From assembly GCF_000262465.1 (NCBI RefSeq), contig NZ_CM001489.1, forward strand, positions 1,835,441-1,899,440: a DNA stretch of 64,000 nucleotides, given 5' to 3'. Numbering within the stretch: the first letter of the stretch is position 1; the number at the start of each line of letters is the position of its first letter. A program made the position numbers and the translations under genes. Positions 34,073-42,162 of the stretch are shown in pieces. Origin of the DNA: Frankia sp. QA3 (GTDB taxonomy: Bacteria > Actinomycetota > Actinomycetes > Frankiales > Frankiaceae). Under the pieces are notes generated by a model. It did not search any database. It saw only the letters and a program-made list of their open reading frames with translations, and was not told where the DNA came from.

Positions 34073-35128
34073 TCAGCCGGCGACGAGCGCGTCGCCGACC
34101 GGCCCGCCGACCTGGCGGGAGGTCAGGTAGTGCAGCGCCTCATGCGGGGCGGAGCCGTTGTCCACCGCCACGTTGACCAGCCCCGCCACGTTGACCAGCC
34201 CCGCCACGGTTTCCAGCCCCGCCACGGTTTCCAGCCCCGCGACGGTTTCCAGCCCCGGCGCGTTGTCCGAGCCCGGCGCGTCGATCCGCGGCCCGGATCC
34301 CGCCGCCGGGGCGCGGCGGGGGAACAGCCCGGTGAGGTCGGGGACGGCGGCGACGATGTCGTCGTCCGCGGCCACGTTCACCCAGCGGCGCACCGCCTCG
34401 GGGTAGACGGGCGGCTGCGGCACCAGCCGGTCGTAGACGATGCGGCGCAGCCCGAGCGGGCTGCCGAGCGTCACCAGCAGCGGCAGCGGCCCGGCCCGCC
34501 GGCAGGCGGCCTCGAACGCCACCACCGAGCCGAGCGAGTGCCCGATGAACACCCGGGTGTCGTCGTCGACGGCGGCGGCGACCCGCTCCTGCACCCGTTC
34601 CCGCATGCCGGGCTCGCCGAGGTAACGCACGACCTCCGCCAGCGCCCGCAGCACGAACCGGTGCGCCACCGCCATCCCGAACGGGGCGAACCAGCGCAGC
34701 CGGGCCAGCGCCGCCAGCGCGCCGCGGGCCGCATTGCCCATCCCCTGGCGCTCGCCGCCGGCGCCGGACAGGTCGGCGAGCTCGGCGCGGGCGACGGCGC
34801 GGTCCCGCTTGCTCGCCGCCGCCAGCGCGGCGCGGCGCAGCCACACCTCGGCCAGTTCCACCGCCGCGGCGGCCTGCGCGGGTGGCAGCCCGGCGAGGTC
34901 GACCGGCGCGGCGCCCTGGCCGTCCGGCCGGTCGAACAGGTCGGCGTAGTAGGCCATCCGCGCGCCGAGCGCGCCGGGGGACCCGGGGGAGCGGCCGACC
35001 CGGTCGGCGAGATCGGTGTGGCCGGCCTTCCACAGCCCGTCGGCGAGCGCCAGCCGCCACGGTTCGCCCAGCGTCGCCGGGCCGCGCTGCCGCTGCCCGA
35101 TCCCGTGCACGAACACGATCTCCGCCAT
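34073..35128 (-). CDS. Alpha/beta hydrolase encoded with the caspase-like protein
   Basis: 351 residues from ATG 35128 (MAEIVFVHGIGQRQRGPATL); an alternative ATG 35182 adds 18 residues. The oxyanion strand is VFVHGIG, the nucleophile elbow FIGHSLGSVVAFEA, and a late HEALHYL may supply the His. The fold resembles lipase-like PGAP1-type hydrolases. No signal peptide or membrane helix. The C-terminal part has a five-fold VAGLET/VAGLVN repeat. The gene precedes the caspase-like gene by 31 bp on the same strand. As partner of a STAND protease it could be a lipid-cutting effector or the protease substrate; this is inference. Confidence 0.75.
   Translation of the reverse strand: MAEIVFVHGIGQRQRGPATLGEPWRLALADGLWKAGHTDLADRVGRSPGSPGALGARMAYYADLFDRPDGQGAAPVDLAGLPPAQAAAAVELAEVWLRRAALAAASKRDRAVARAELADLSGAGGERQGMGNAARGALAALARLRWFAPFGMAVAHRFVLRALAEVVRYLGEPGMRERVQERVAAAVDDDTRVFIGHSLGSVVAFEAACRRAGPLPLLVTLGSPLGLRRIVYDRLVPQPPVYPEAVRRWVNVAADDDIVAAVPDLTGLFPRRAPAAGSGPRIDAPGSDNAPGLETVAGLETVAGLETVAGLVNVAGLVNVAVDNGSAPHEALHYLTSRQVGGPVGDALVAG
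34167..34256 (-). repeat. Five tandem 18-bp repeats encoding VAGLET/VAGLVN
   Basis: Two units of gccacgttgaccagcccc and three of gccacggtttccagcccc (last with one change). On the minus strand they encode (GLETVA)3(GLVNVA)2. In frame near the hydrolase C-terminus. Confidence 0.95.
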
Positions 35129-35448
35129 GTCGCCCCCGCCTCGTCCCCGGTCCCCGCGCACCTGCTCGGACGTTGCTGCCATTACACCCCATCGACTGCG
35201 AAGCGTGACATACCTGGTGTGATTCGCGTACTCCGACGCTGCTGGACGGCGTCGGTCCGTGCACGCCGGCCCCTGCCTGCCGGTCCGCGCATGTCGGCCT
35301 GATGCCGCGGTCAGCCATCTTCAGCCGTCGCCGATAGTGGGCTGGCCTGCTGGACCATGGCGACTCCCCTCCGTGGGCGTGCGCATCTCCGTGGCGCACC
35401 CATCTCCGCGGGCGTGCACATCTCCGGCGTGTGCATGTCTCCATGGGC

Positions 35449-35674
35449 GTGCGAACTGGAGGCCGGGGGCCTGCTGCGGCGCAGTCCCGACCCGGACGCG
35501 CGCGGCACCCTGCTCAGCCTCACCGAGGACGGCGAGGAGGTGGTCGGCCTGCTGCGCCGGCGTCTCGCCGAGCTGCTCGGCCGCCGCCTGGTCGGCTGGT
35601 CGGCGCCCGAGGCCGAGGCCTTCGTCGCCGGGTTGGAGCGCTTCGTGTGGGAGCTGCGCGACGAGCTCGGATGA
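35449..35674 (+). pseudogene. MarR-type regulator, C-terminal fragment
   Basis: Reads LEAGGLLRRSPDPDARGTLL, SLTEDGEEVVGLLRRRLAEL and FVAGLERFVWELRDELG: the wing and dimerisation helices of a MarR protein. The helix-turn-helix is missing and is replaced by a short repetitive region (35380-35448, copies of gggcgtgcacatctccg-like sequence) that probably mediated the loss. Confidence 0.6.
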
Positions 35675-35824
35675 GTGGGCCTGGTCGACCGGGCGACCAG
35701 CGCGCCCAGGGGAGTGGCCCCGCCGGCCCTCGCCGCCGGCCGGATGCCTGCCGGACGCCGGCCCCCGACTGCCGGACGCCGGCCCCGCCGCCCGCCGGCC
35801 CCGCCGTCGATCCGCGCGGGCGGA

Positions 35825-36646
35825 TCAGGCCCTGAGCAGCCCCTCGGTGATCTCGTGGAGGCGGGCCGCCTCATCGCGGTCGAAGTACGGGGTGTCCACG
35901 TCGATGCGCCTGCCCTCCACGAAGGCGCTCAGGGGCTCGGCCGGGGGACGGTCGAGGCAGGGCAGGATCTGCCCGATGCTCTGCGCCACCGACTTGCCGG
36001 ACACCTTCAGCCCGGCGACCTGCGCGGCGGCGACCCGGTCGTACTCCCCGGCGAAGCTGGTCGACACGACGCCCGGGTTGAACAGGATGTACCTGATCCG
36101 GCTGTCCGGGTGCACGGTGGCGAACCCGGCGCCGAGCAGGTCGTTGAGCCGACCGCCGTGGCCCAGCGCCCCGGTCCCGAGGTAGTGCCGGCGCAGTTGC
36201 AGATCGTCCCACTGGATCCGGCCCGTTCCCCCCGGCCCGGCGACATTGAGGACGATCGGTGCCTCGATGCGTTCCTGCAGCGGTGCCAGCCCGTGGCTGA
36301 GCAGGAAACGGCTCAGGTAAAACAGCGCAAAGTTACTTTCCAGGCCCTCGAGCGTCTCCGTGCGCACCGACCGGTGGTAGCGCGCACCCAGCACCAGGAC
36401 GTCGAGTGCGGGAAAGACCCTGCCGATCTCCTCGAGCAGCCGGATGTTCTCCCTGACCAGGCTCAGATCCGCCTGAACGAAGTGGGCCCGGTCGCCGGCG
36501 CCGAGCTCGCGCGCGGCATCGAGGAACCGCTGCCCCTTCTCGGCGCTCTGGCCCACGACGAGGACGGCGTGGCCACGGTGGAGATGGACGTCCGCGAGTG
36601 CCCGACCGATGCCGTCGGTTCCGCCCGTGATCACCATCGTCCTCAT
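35825..36646 (-). CDS. Short-chain dehydrogenase/reductase family protein with atypical active site
   Basis: 273 residues. Cofactor motif VITGGTDGIGRALADVHLHR (TGxxxGIG) and NVAGPGG are present, and FNPGVVSTSF matches the SDR strand after the active site. The usual YxxxK pair is not visible: the segment aligned to it reads HYLGTGALGHGGRLNDLLG. It may bind NAD(P)H without classical catalysis, or use another residue set. GGAGAGGGG lies upstream of ATG 36646. It is followed upstream on the same strand by a MarR gene (36768-37286), which probably regulates it. Confidence 0.75.
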   Translation of the reverse strand: MRTMVITGGTDGIGRALADVHLHRGHAVLVVGQSAEKGQRFLDAARELGAGDRAHFVQADLSLVRENIRLLEEIGRVFPALDVLVLGARYHRSVRTETLEGLESNFALFYLSRFLLSHGLAPLQERIEAPIVLNVAGPGGTGRIQWDDLQLRRHYLGTGALGHGGRLNDLLGAGFATVHPDSRIRYILFNPGVVSTSFAGEYDRVAAAQVAGLKVSGKSVAQSIGQILPCLDRPPAEPLSAFVEGRRIDVDTPYFDRDEAARLHEITEGLLRA

Positions 36647-36690
36647 CGGATCCCCTCTCCGGCTGTGCCCGCCGCCTTCCCAACAATTTT

Positions 36691-36706
36691 GATGAATAAA
36701 AGCATC
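36691..36706. promoter_or_regulatory. AT-rich dyad upstream of the SDR gene
   Basis: gatgaataaaagcatc carries GATG/CATC ends around an AT-rich centre, in the only AT-rich stretch (36685-36710) between the MarR and SDR genes. It overlaps where the leftward promoter should be. Possibly the operator of the adjacent MarR protein. Confidence 0.4.
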
Positions 36707-36767
36707 TCCGCCCGACGCGATGCAAGCCTGCCCGTCATCGGACCGCGGAACGTGGACGACGCGCAGG

Positions 36768-37286
36768 TCAGACCCGGGACGACCCGCCATCAGGACCGTC
36801 GAGCAGGCCCTGGAGCATGTGGGTCTGGACCTGCAGCAGGACCCGCGCCGCCTGGTCGAGATCGACCGTCCCGATCTGGGCGAAGACCTCACCGAGCAGG
36901 TCGCGGCGGGCCAGTCGCACCCGGCGCACCACTTCGCGGCCCTTCGCGGTGATCGCGATCACGGCCACCCGGCGGTCCTGCGCGTCGGCGAGCCGCTCCA
37001 CCAGGTGGTCGCGGCGCAGCGTGCGAAGCTGCAGCGAGACGGTGGAGATGTCGATGCGAAGGCACGAGGCGATGTCCGAGACCCGCATGGGCCCGGCGGC
37101 GTCGAAGTGCTCCAGCAGCCGCAGCTCGCTGGCGGACAGCTCACAGCCGGACCGACGGGTCACCTGCAGCCGGATGTGCTTGCTCTCACTCCAGCGCACG
37201 AGGGCCGACAGCGCCACCTCCAGCCGGGCCAACGGCGAATCGTCGGCCTCGTCCTCCCCGGCAGGGATCGGCGCGGCTGCGTCCAT
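36768..37286 (-). CDS. MarR-family transcriptional regulator
   Basis: 172 residues. CELSASELRLLEHFDAAGPM, RVSDIASCLRIDISTVSLQL (helix-turn-helix), RRDHLVERLADAQDRRVAVI (wing with DxR). A 40-residue N-terminal extension precedes the fold. It is upstream of the SDR gene on the same strand with a 121-bp gap that contains an AT-rich dyad, so autoregulation together with control of the SDR gene is likely. Confidence 0.85.
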   Translation of the reverse strand: MDAAAPIPAGEDEADDSPLARLEVALSALVRWSESKHIRLQVTRRSGCELSASELRLLEHFDAAGPMRVSDIASCLRIDISTVSLQLRTLRRDHLVERLADAQDRRVAVIAITAKGREVVRRVRLARRDLLGEVFAQIGTVDLDQAARVLLQVQTHMLQGLLDGPDGGSSRV

Positions 37287-37729
37287 CCCGCCACGCTACC
37301 GGCATCTCCATGGATGGCTCGTCGCGCCCTCGCATCATCACGAAGGCCACCTCCTTCGCCCCGGGTATCCCCCGATCGCCCCGGCCAGGAATGGGCACGC
37401 GTATATCGAGGGAATTCGTGTAACCCCGGCCGCGGTAGCACCGTAGCCCATTCGTGTTGATGTCCCGGCCTGGCGTCGGTCACGTTCCGGACCGGCGCTC
37501 ACCTGCATTTATCGAGCTGCTCGTGCCGTCTGGCGGGATCCTTCTCGCCCATCCTGCCCATCCGTGTGGAGACGTACGACACAAGTCTGGATGGGCTGAA
37601 CGGCCCGCGGATAAACAGGTACATGGGTACAGGTATCCACGACGCATCCGTGCGTCGATCTGCTAGCATTATTGATCGCGTTGTCAAGGCCTGCACCCAA
37701 TGCCCGGCGACGGGCCGGGGGCGCGCCTG
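37287..37729. other. Divergent intergenic region with dyads
   Basis: 443 bp between marR (leftward) and the acyltransferase gene (rightward), of lower G+C near 37600-37690. It contains GACGCATCCGTGCGTC (37641-37656, perfect 6-bp arms) and TTGATCGCGTTGTCAA (37672-37687, TTGA/TCAA ends). Both lie within 60-90 bp of the acyltransferase start and are candidate operators. No supported gene. Confidence 0.5.
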
Positions 37730-39148
37730 ATGACCCTCCTCGATACGGTCGCGAAGACCGGCTACAACCGGGCTTTCGCCCGTCCGCTGACCGCGGGGGA
37801 CCGCGCCTATCTGGCCTTCCACCGGCTCAATCCCGGTGAATACCAGGACGTCGGCGCGGTGCTGTTCCTCGACGGGCCGGTGGAGCTGGCGGACCTGCGG
37901 GCACACGTCGCCGAACGGCTGCGCGCGCCGCGGGCGCGGATGCTCACCGACCGGTTGGAGACGGTCACGGTCCGCCCGGCCGACCGTCGCTCCACGGTGC
38001 ACGAGACCTACTGGGTCTGCGACCCGGAGATGAAGGTCGACGAGCATGTCGTCGCCCTCGAGCTACCGGGCGCAGCCGAGGCCGCCGGCCTGACCGGCGG
38101 CGACGCGGTCGGTGACCGGCGCATCCGCGCCGCCCTCGACGGGATCGCCACCCGGCCCATCGACACCAGCGGTCAGCCGTGGATGCTCTATCTGCTGTGC
38201 GAGCGCGGGACCGCCGGTCGCGTGGTGGTCTACCGGACCAGCCACATCGCCCAGGACGGCGCCGCGCTCTACCGGTCGCTGCACCTGCTGTTCGGTGGCG
38301 AGGACGAGCCCGACCTGGGGCTGCCCGCGTCGATCCCCCGCCCGCAGGTCGGCGACTACCTGCGGTTCGTCAGCCGGGGGCTCAGCTGCCTGTCGCCGAC
38401 CCGCGTCCTCGACGCCTGGGGCGGCCAGCCGGTCGGCCCGGCGCGGCATTCCTGGATCACCACCGAGCTCGGGCTGATGCGTGACGTCGCCCACCGCCAC
38501 GACGCCTCGGTCAACGACGTCTACCTGGCTGCCCTCGCGGGGGCGGTGCGGGCGTGGTCCCTGCCGGAGTGGCGGGAGGACTCCCGGCCCGTCCACGCGC
38601 TGATGCCCGTCAGCATCCGCATCGCCGCCGACCAGAACGTGCTGTCGAACTACACCTCGGGGGTGCGGGTCCCGCTGCCGTGCGGAGAACCGGACGCCGC
38701 TCACCGCCTGGCGCGCATCGCCGCGGTCACCCGCCGGCTCAAGGACGGTGGGATGGGCGTGGTGGAACATCACCACTTCCCCGCCGTGGCGGCGCGGGCC
38801 ACCCCGCGCATGCTCTCCTACGCGGCGAGCTTCGGGGGCCGCACCCGGGAGCTGGCCATGGTGGCGACCAACGCCCGCACGATCCGCGGGCCGCTGGCCG
38901 TCGCGGGCCGTGCGGTCACCGACCTGATCGGCACGGGACCGCTGCTCGTCGGACGCCAGCACCTGTCCGTCGCGCTGTTCGGTCTCGGGGATCGGATCGG
39001 GATCACGTTCGCGGCCAGCGACAGTGTGCCGAACCACACGCGCCTCGCCCAGCTGTGGCTGGCGGAGCTGACCGAGCTCGGCCGATCGACGCCGCCCGGC
39101 GGCGTGCGGGTGCCGGTCCAGCGCCACGCGGGGCCGCGGGCCCGGTAG
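37730..39148 (+). CDS. WS/DGAT-type O-acyltransferase
   Basis: 472 residues. Wax-ester synthase/diacylglycerol acyltransferase family, which moves acyl groups from acyl-CoA to alcohols or diacylglycerol to make storage lipid at the membrane. The catalytic motif HHxxxDG appears as SHIAQDG (171-177): the second, catalytic His and the Asp-Gly are kept, the first is Ser. The C-terminal PLAVAGRAVTDLIGTGPLLV and LGDRIGITFAASD fit the family. ATG 37730 is preferred; ATG 37700 lacks a ribosome site. A strong hairpin lies 76 bp past the stop. Confidence 0.8.
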   Translation: MTLLDTVAKTGYNRAFARPLTAGDRAYLAFHRLNPGEYQDVGAVLFLDGPVELADLRAHVAERLRAPRARMLTDRLETVTVRPADRRSTVHETYWVCDPEMKVDEHVVALELPGAAEAAGLTGGDAVGDRRIRAALDGIATRPIDTSGQPWMLYLLCERGTAGRVVVYRTSHIAQDGAALYRSLHLLFGGEDEPDLGLPASIPRPQVGDYLRFVSRGLSCLSPTRVLDAWGGQPVGPARHSWITTELGLMRDVAHRHDASVNDVYLAALAGAVRAWSLPEWREDSRPVHALMPVSIRIAADQNVLSNYTSGVRVPLPCGEPDAAHRLARIAAVTRRLKDGGMGVVEHHHFPAVAARATPRMLSYAASFGGRTRELAMVATNARTIRGPLAVAGRAVTDLIGTGPLLVGRQHLSVALFGLGDRIGITFAASDSVPNHTRLAQLWLAELTELGRSTPPGGVRVPVQRHAGPRAR

Positions 39149-39224
39149 GTCCGCCACCGGGCCGGCCGGTCCGGCCGGCGGCGCGCCGCGGGGCCCGTGG
39201 GGGGAGGAACATCTCGTGGCTGGC

Positions 39225-39253
39225 CAGGGGCAGCCGGAACGCGGTTGCCCCTG
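39225..39253. terminator. Strong hairpin after the acyltransferase gene
   Basis: CAGGGGCAGCCG, loop GAACG, CGGTTGCCCCTG: a 12-bp stem with one G-T pair, 76 bp downstream of the stop. It can act in both directions, and also ends the region of the leftward MFS remnant. Confidence 0.7.
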
Positions 39254-39407
39254 ACCGTCAACCGCCGTCGACGGCAGCGGTCCTCCGACGTCGATGGATG
39301 CGGGCGCTTCTTGGGGCGGGCGTGCGCCCGCTGCGGCGCATGCCCGCCCCTGGAGGCGACGGACGGTTCGTACGGCAGCCGCCGCGCGGCGGCCACGGCG
39401 CCCGCCG

Positions 39408-40385
39408 CTACGCGGAGCCGGCCGCCCCGGGGGGCGACCAGGCCGCGCTCTGCCGCCCGGACCGGTCCGACCCGGACGTCCGGGTCGGCTCGTCGGGATA
39501 CGGCTCGTCGCCGTCCTCGGTGACGGTGAGCGGGGCGGCGATGTCCTCCAGGGAACGGCCGGCCGCGTCGACGCCGAACACCAGCTCGGCGACGCCGCCG
39601 ACGGCCATCACCGCCGCACCGACGAGGAAGCCGGCCATCACCGGCCCGGTGCGGCCGGTGTCGATGAGATGGCCGAACAGCAGCGGGCCGGTGATGCCGC
39701 CGATCGTGGTGCCGACGGCGTAGAAGAACGTCGCCGCCACCAGCAGCAGGAACGTCCACGAGTTCAGCGCGCCCGCGGCGAACAGCACCGCGAGCAGGAC
39801 GGCCGGCGCCGCGGCCGCCAGGTAGCTCGCCGCGATCATCGTCGCCGACGATCCGTTCGGCGTCGTCGGCGCGGCCGTGGATGAACAGCCAGCGTGGGCT
39901 TTCCGGCACGTGCCGGCGCACGACGAGGATGACCAGCCCGAGCACCGCGCAGAGGCCGAAGCTGAGCCGCCAGCCGAGCTCCGTCGGGAAAATGTGCTCG
40001 GACAGGAAGAACACGGTCAGCGTGGAGCCCGCCGCGGACCCCAGCCAGTAGGAGCCGTTGATGAGCAGATCGACCCGGCCCCGCACCCGCGCCGGGATCA
40101 GCTCGTCCACCGCCGAGTTGATGGCCGCGTATTCACCGCCGATTCCGGCGCCGGTGAGGAACCGAGTCAGGAAGAAGAACCACGGCGTCCACGAGAATGC
40201 CGTCGCCGTCGTCGCCACGATGTAGACGCCGAGGGTCAGCAGGAACAGTTTCTTCCGACCGAGAGGATCCACACCGTCCCCAGCCCGACGACGATCATCC
40301 AGTGGAACCGGGCCCAGGGCAGCCGGTCGAGCCGGGCCGGAATCGCCGTGCGGATCGTCCCCAACCCGCCGCTGCCATTGCCCGG
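39408..40385 (-). pseudogene. MFS sugar-porter-type transporter with two internal deletions
   Basis: Three pieces in order: [18 protein letters not shown] (start of helix 1, about 40290-40330); [20 protein letters not shown] through RRHVPESPRWLFIHGRADDA (helices 3-6 and the PESPRWL sugar-porter motif); and SYLAAAAPAVLLAVLFAAGA through LFGHLIDTGRTGPVMAGFLV (last helices). The first joint removes helix 1-2, the second (near 39845) removes the loop and helices 7-9 with a frame change. A family member has about 450-500 residues. Inactive. Confidence 0.75.
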
Positions 40386-40618
40386 CAGGCCACCCCCACA
40401 CGTTCGCAGTTCCCGTGCTCGCCGTCCGCCGCGGCCGGTTCCCGCCGCCCTGACGTCCCCACGGATGACGTTGACCTCCGGCTCCCTGGCCGCTTTCGCC
40501 GTCGATATCCCCCGCCCGCCGCCGGGTGCGTCGGGGCAGCCCTGCGCAGCAGGTCGCGTGCGGCTGGGCGGGGGCGAGCGGGCGGGGGTTCGAGCCCGGT
40601 GAGCCAGGTTATCGTGCT

Positions 40619-40825
40619 GTGGTGGCGACCTGGGCGGACATGCGCCGCATCGCGCTGGCCCTGCCGGAGACGACCGAGCGGCCGTCGTACGGCAACGACG
40701 CCTGGCGGGTCCGGGATGCCACGTTCGCCTGGGAACGTCCGCTGCGGCGCACCGACCGCGAGGCGCTGGGGCCGGCGGCGCCCGACGGGCCGATCCTCGA
40801 CACCCTCGACGACGCCCTCGACTGA
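40619..40825 (+). pseudogene. MmcQ/YjbR-like protein, truncated
   Basis: 68 residues: [40 protein letters not shown]. This is the N-terminal half of the YjbR/CyaY-like fold family (usual length about 110-120), which includes DNA-binding-like proteins of unknown role. The C-terminal half is missing, with TGA after DTLDDALD. Starts at GTG 40619 or 40622. Confidence 0.6.
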
Positions 40826-40880
40826 CCGCGCCCGTCCCAAAGCTCCCGGCACACCGCGGGCACGACCGCGGCACGCCGTC

Positions 40881-41108
40881 ATGGCCGCGTTCGTTGCCAA
40901 CGCGGTCGCGGAGATCTTCGGCGCGATCGGTGGGATCTTCGACGACACCGCCGGGCGGATCGCCGTCATCATCCTCGCCGTGGCCTGCGGGATCACCGTT
41001 CTCGCCGGCGGCGACTACGCCCGCCATCCCCAGCCCGGTGGCCCCGGGCCCTCAGCGCAGGGCGAGAGCGACGGCCCGCCCGCCGCGGCGGGCGGGCCAG
41101 GTGCTTGA
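40881..41108 (+). CDS. Small single-pass membrane protein
   Basis: 75 residues. [20 protein letters not shown] and then one clear membrane helix, [19 protein letters not shown], followed by a Pro/Gly-rich disordered tail. No signal cleavage site. The last codons are overlapped by the inverted repeat GGCCCGCCCGCC / GGCGGGCGGGCC (41073-41098), which may end transcription. No family recognised. Confidence 0.5.
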   Translation: MAAFVANAVAEIFGAIGGIFDDTAGRIAVIILAVACGITVLAGGDYARHPQPGGPGPSAQGESDGPPAAAGGPGA

Positions 41109-41514
41109 ACGCCCTGCATGAGGGGCGCGCAGCAGGGTGGCGTAAGCCACCGCCGGGGTCGGGGGCTCGTCGCGCGCGTCGGTTCCGGGCCGGCGAGGGC
41201 CATGCGAGGACCACCGGCCGGCACGGTCGGGCCGAGCGGGGTAGCCGGGGTAGCCGCGCCGGGTGTCAGGATGCTCACCGCCGGCCACCGGTGTGTGGTG
41301 GCGCGCGACGGGCCCTTTCTACGATGGTCCCAGCTCCGAGCCCCAGATCCGTCGACTGTGGCCGGATGCGAAGCACCCGCCCCGTCCTGCCCGGTTCGCG
41401 AAAGCGGATGGCCGGCCCGATGACCGAGCCTCCGGGCGGGGCGGGTCATGTGCGCACACGGTCCGACGGCGGGGACAGGGCCAGGGTGGGGACAGGGCCA
41501 GGGCGGGAGGAATC
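41109..41514. other. Intergenic region
   Basis: 406 bp upstream of the GTG 41515 gene. It holds a small perfect hairpin GGTGGC-GTAA-GCCACC (41136-41151) and a 17-bp direct repeat (ggggacagggccagggt, from 41471 and 41488) directly before the ribosome site. Frames are open but unsupported. Confidence 0.4.
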
Positions 41515-42048
41515 GTGGGCGGCGGCACCGCTGCGCTTGCGGCGACACGCCTGCTCATCGTCTGCCTGCTGCTCGCCGGTCTCGCGGTCGGGCACGTCCT
41601 GCCCGGCATACCTCCCTGCCTCCCGATCGGCGCGGCCCCCGTCCCGCCGCTGGCTCCCGCCGCTCTGACGGTTCCCATCGCACCCACGAGCCGGACGGCC
41701 CCGGCGGCTCCCACGACCCTGGCGCGTACGGCCATCGTGGCTCCTACAGATCCCGCGGCCACAACGGGCCTGATCTCCGCCGTGGGCCGCGCCGGGCTGG
41801 TCGGAGCCGCGATCGTCGGCGCGCCGCAGGACGACGGGGCGGGTGGCCACCACCGGGTGACCTGTGCCGCGACCCGCCCGCCGCCCGGGCTGGGCGCGCT
41901 GCTGGCCCTGCTGGCCCTCGGCCTGACCGTCCCGTGCGTGCGCACCACGGCCACGAATCGGGGCCCGGCCGGCCACGGGACGCGGCGCCGCGGACCGCCG
42001 CGGGCCGGTGCGTTCCTCCTTCGGGACGTGTGCGTGTGTCAGACGTGA
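41515..42048 (+). CDS. Putative exported or membrane protein
   Basis: 177 residues from GTG 41515, with a perfect GGAGGAA 4 nt upstream. Helix 1 (RLLIVCLLLAGLAVGHVLPG) could be a signal anchor. The middle is Ala/Pro/Thr-rich (APTSRTAPAAPTTLARTAIV) and the second helix is LGALLALLALGLTVPCV. Some His residues occur (GGHHRVTC). It lies 114 bp before a lipoprotein gene with HxH motifs, the two possibly forming a metal-related unit. Function unknown. Confidence 0.55.
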   Translation: MGGGTAALAATRLLIVCLLLAGLAVGHVLPGIPPCLPIGAAPVPPLAPAALTVPIAPTSRTAPAAPTTLARTAIVAPTDPAATTGLISAVGRAGLVGAAIVGAPQDDGAGGHHRVTCAATRPPPGLGALLALLALGLTVPCVRTTATNRGPAGHGTRRRGPPRAGAFLLRDVCVCQT

Positions 42049-42162
42049 CCGGCCGTCACCACCGACGCACATGCCCATCCCACGTCGTGCTGACGTGCAC
42101 GTCCCGAAGGACATCCGAGCTTCGATGCTGCCCGCACGCCCGCGCCGCCCCCGCCCCCGGCC

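Noticed and set aside
31291..34176. A 961-codon open frame on the plus strand opposite the caspase-like gene
   Set aside because: It is Gly/Val/Gln/Asp-rich without motifs; the minus strand carries caspase, Walker and TPR motifs. It is an artefact of high G+C.
41073..41098. A 12-bp inverted repeat as a strong terminator
   Set aside because: The arms are separated by only 2 nt and lie inside coding sequence, and pure GC repeats are common here; mentioned only with its gene.
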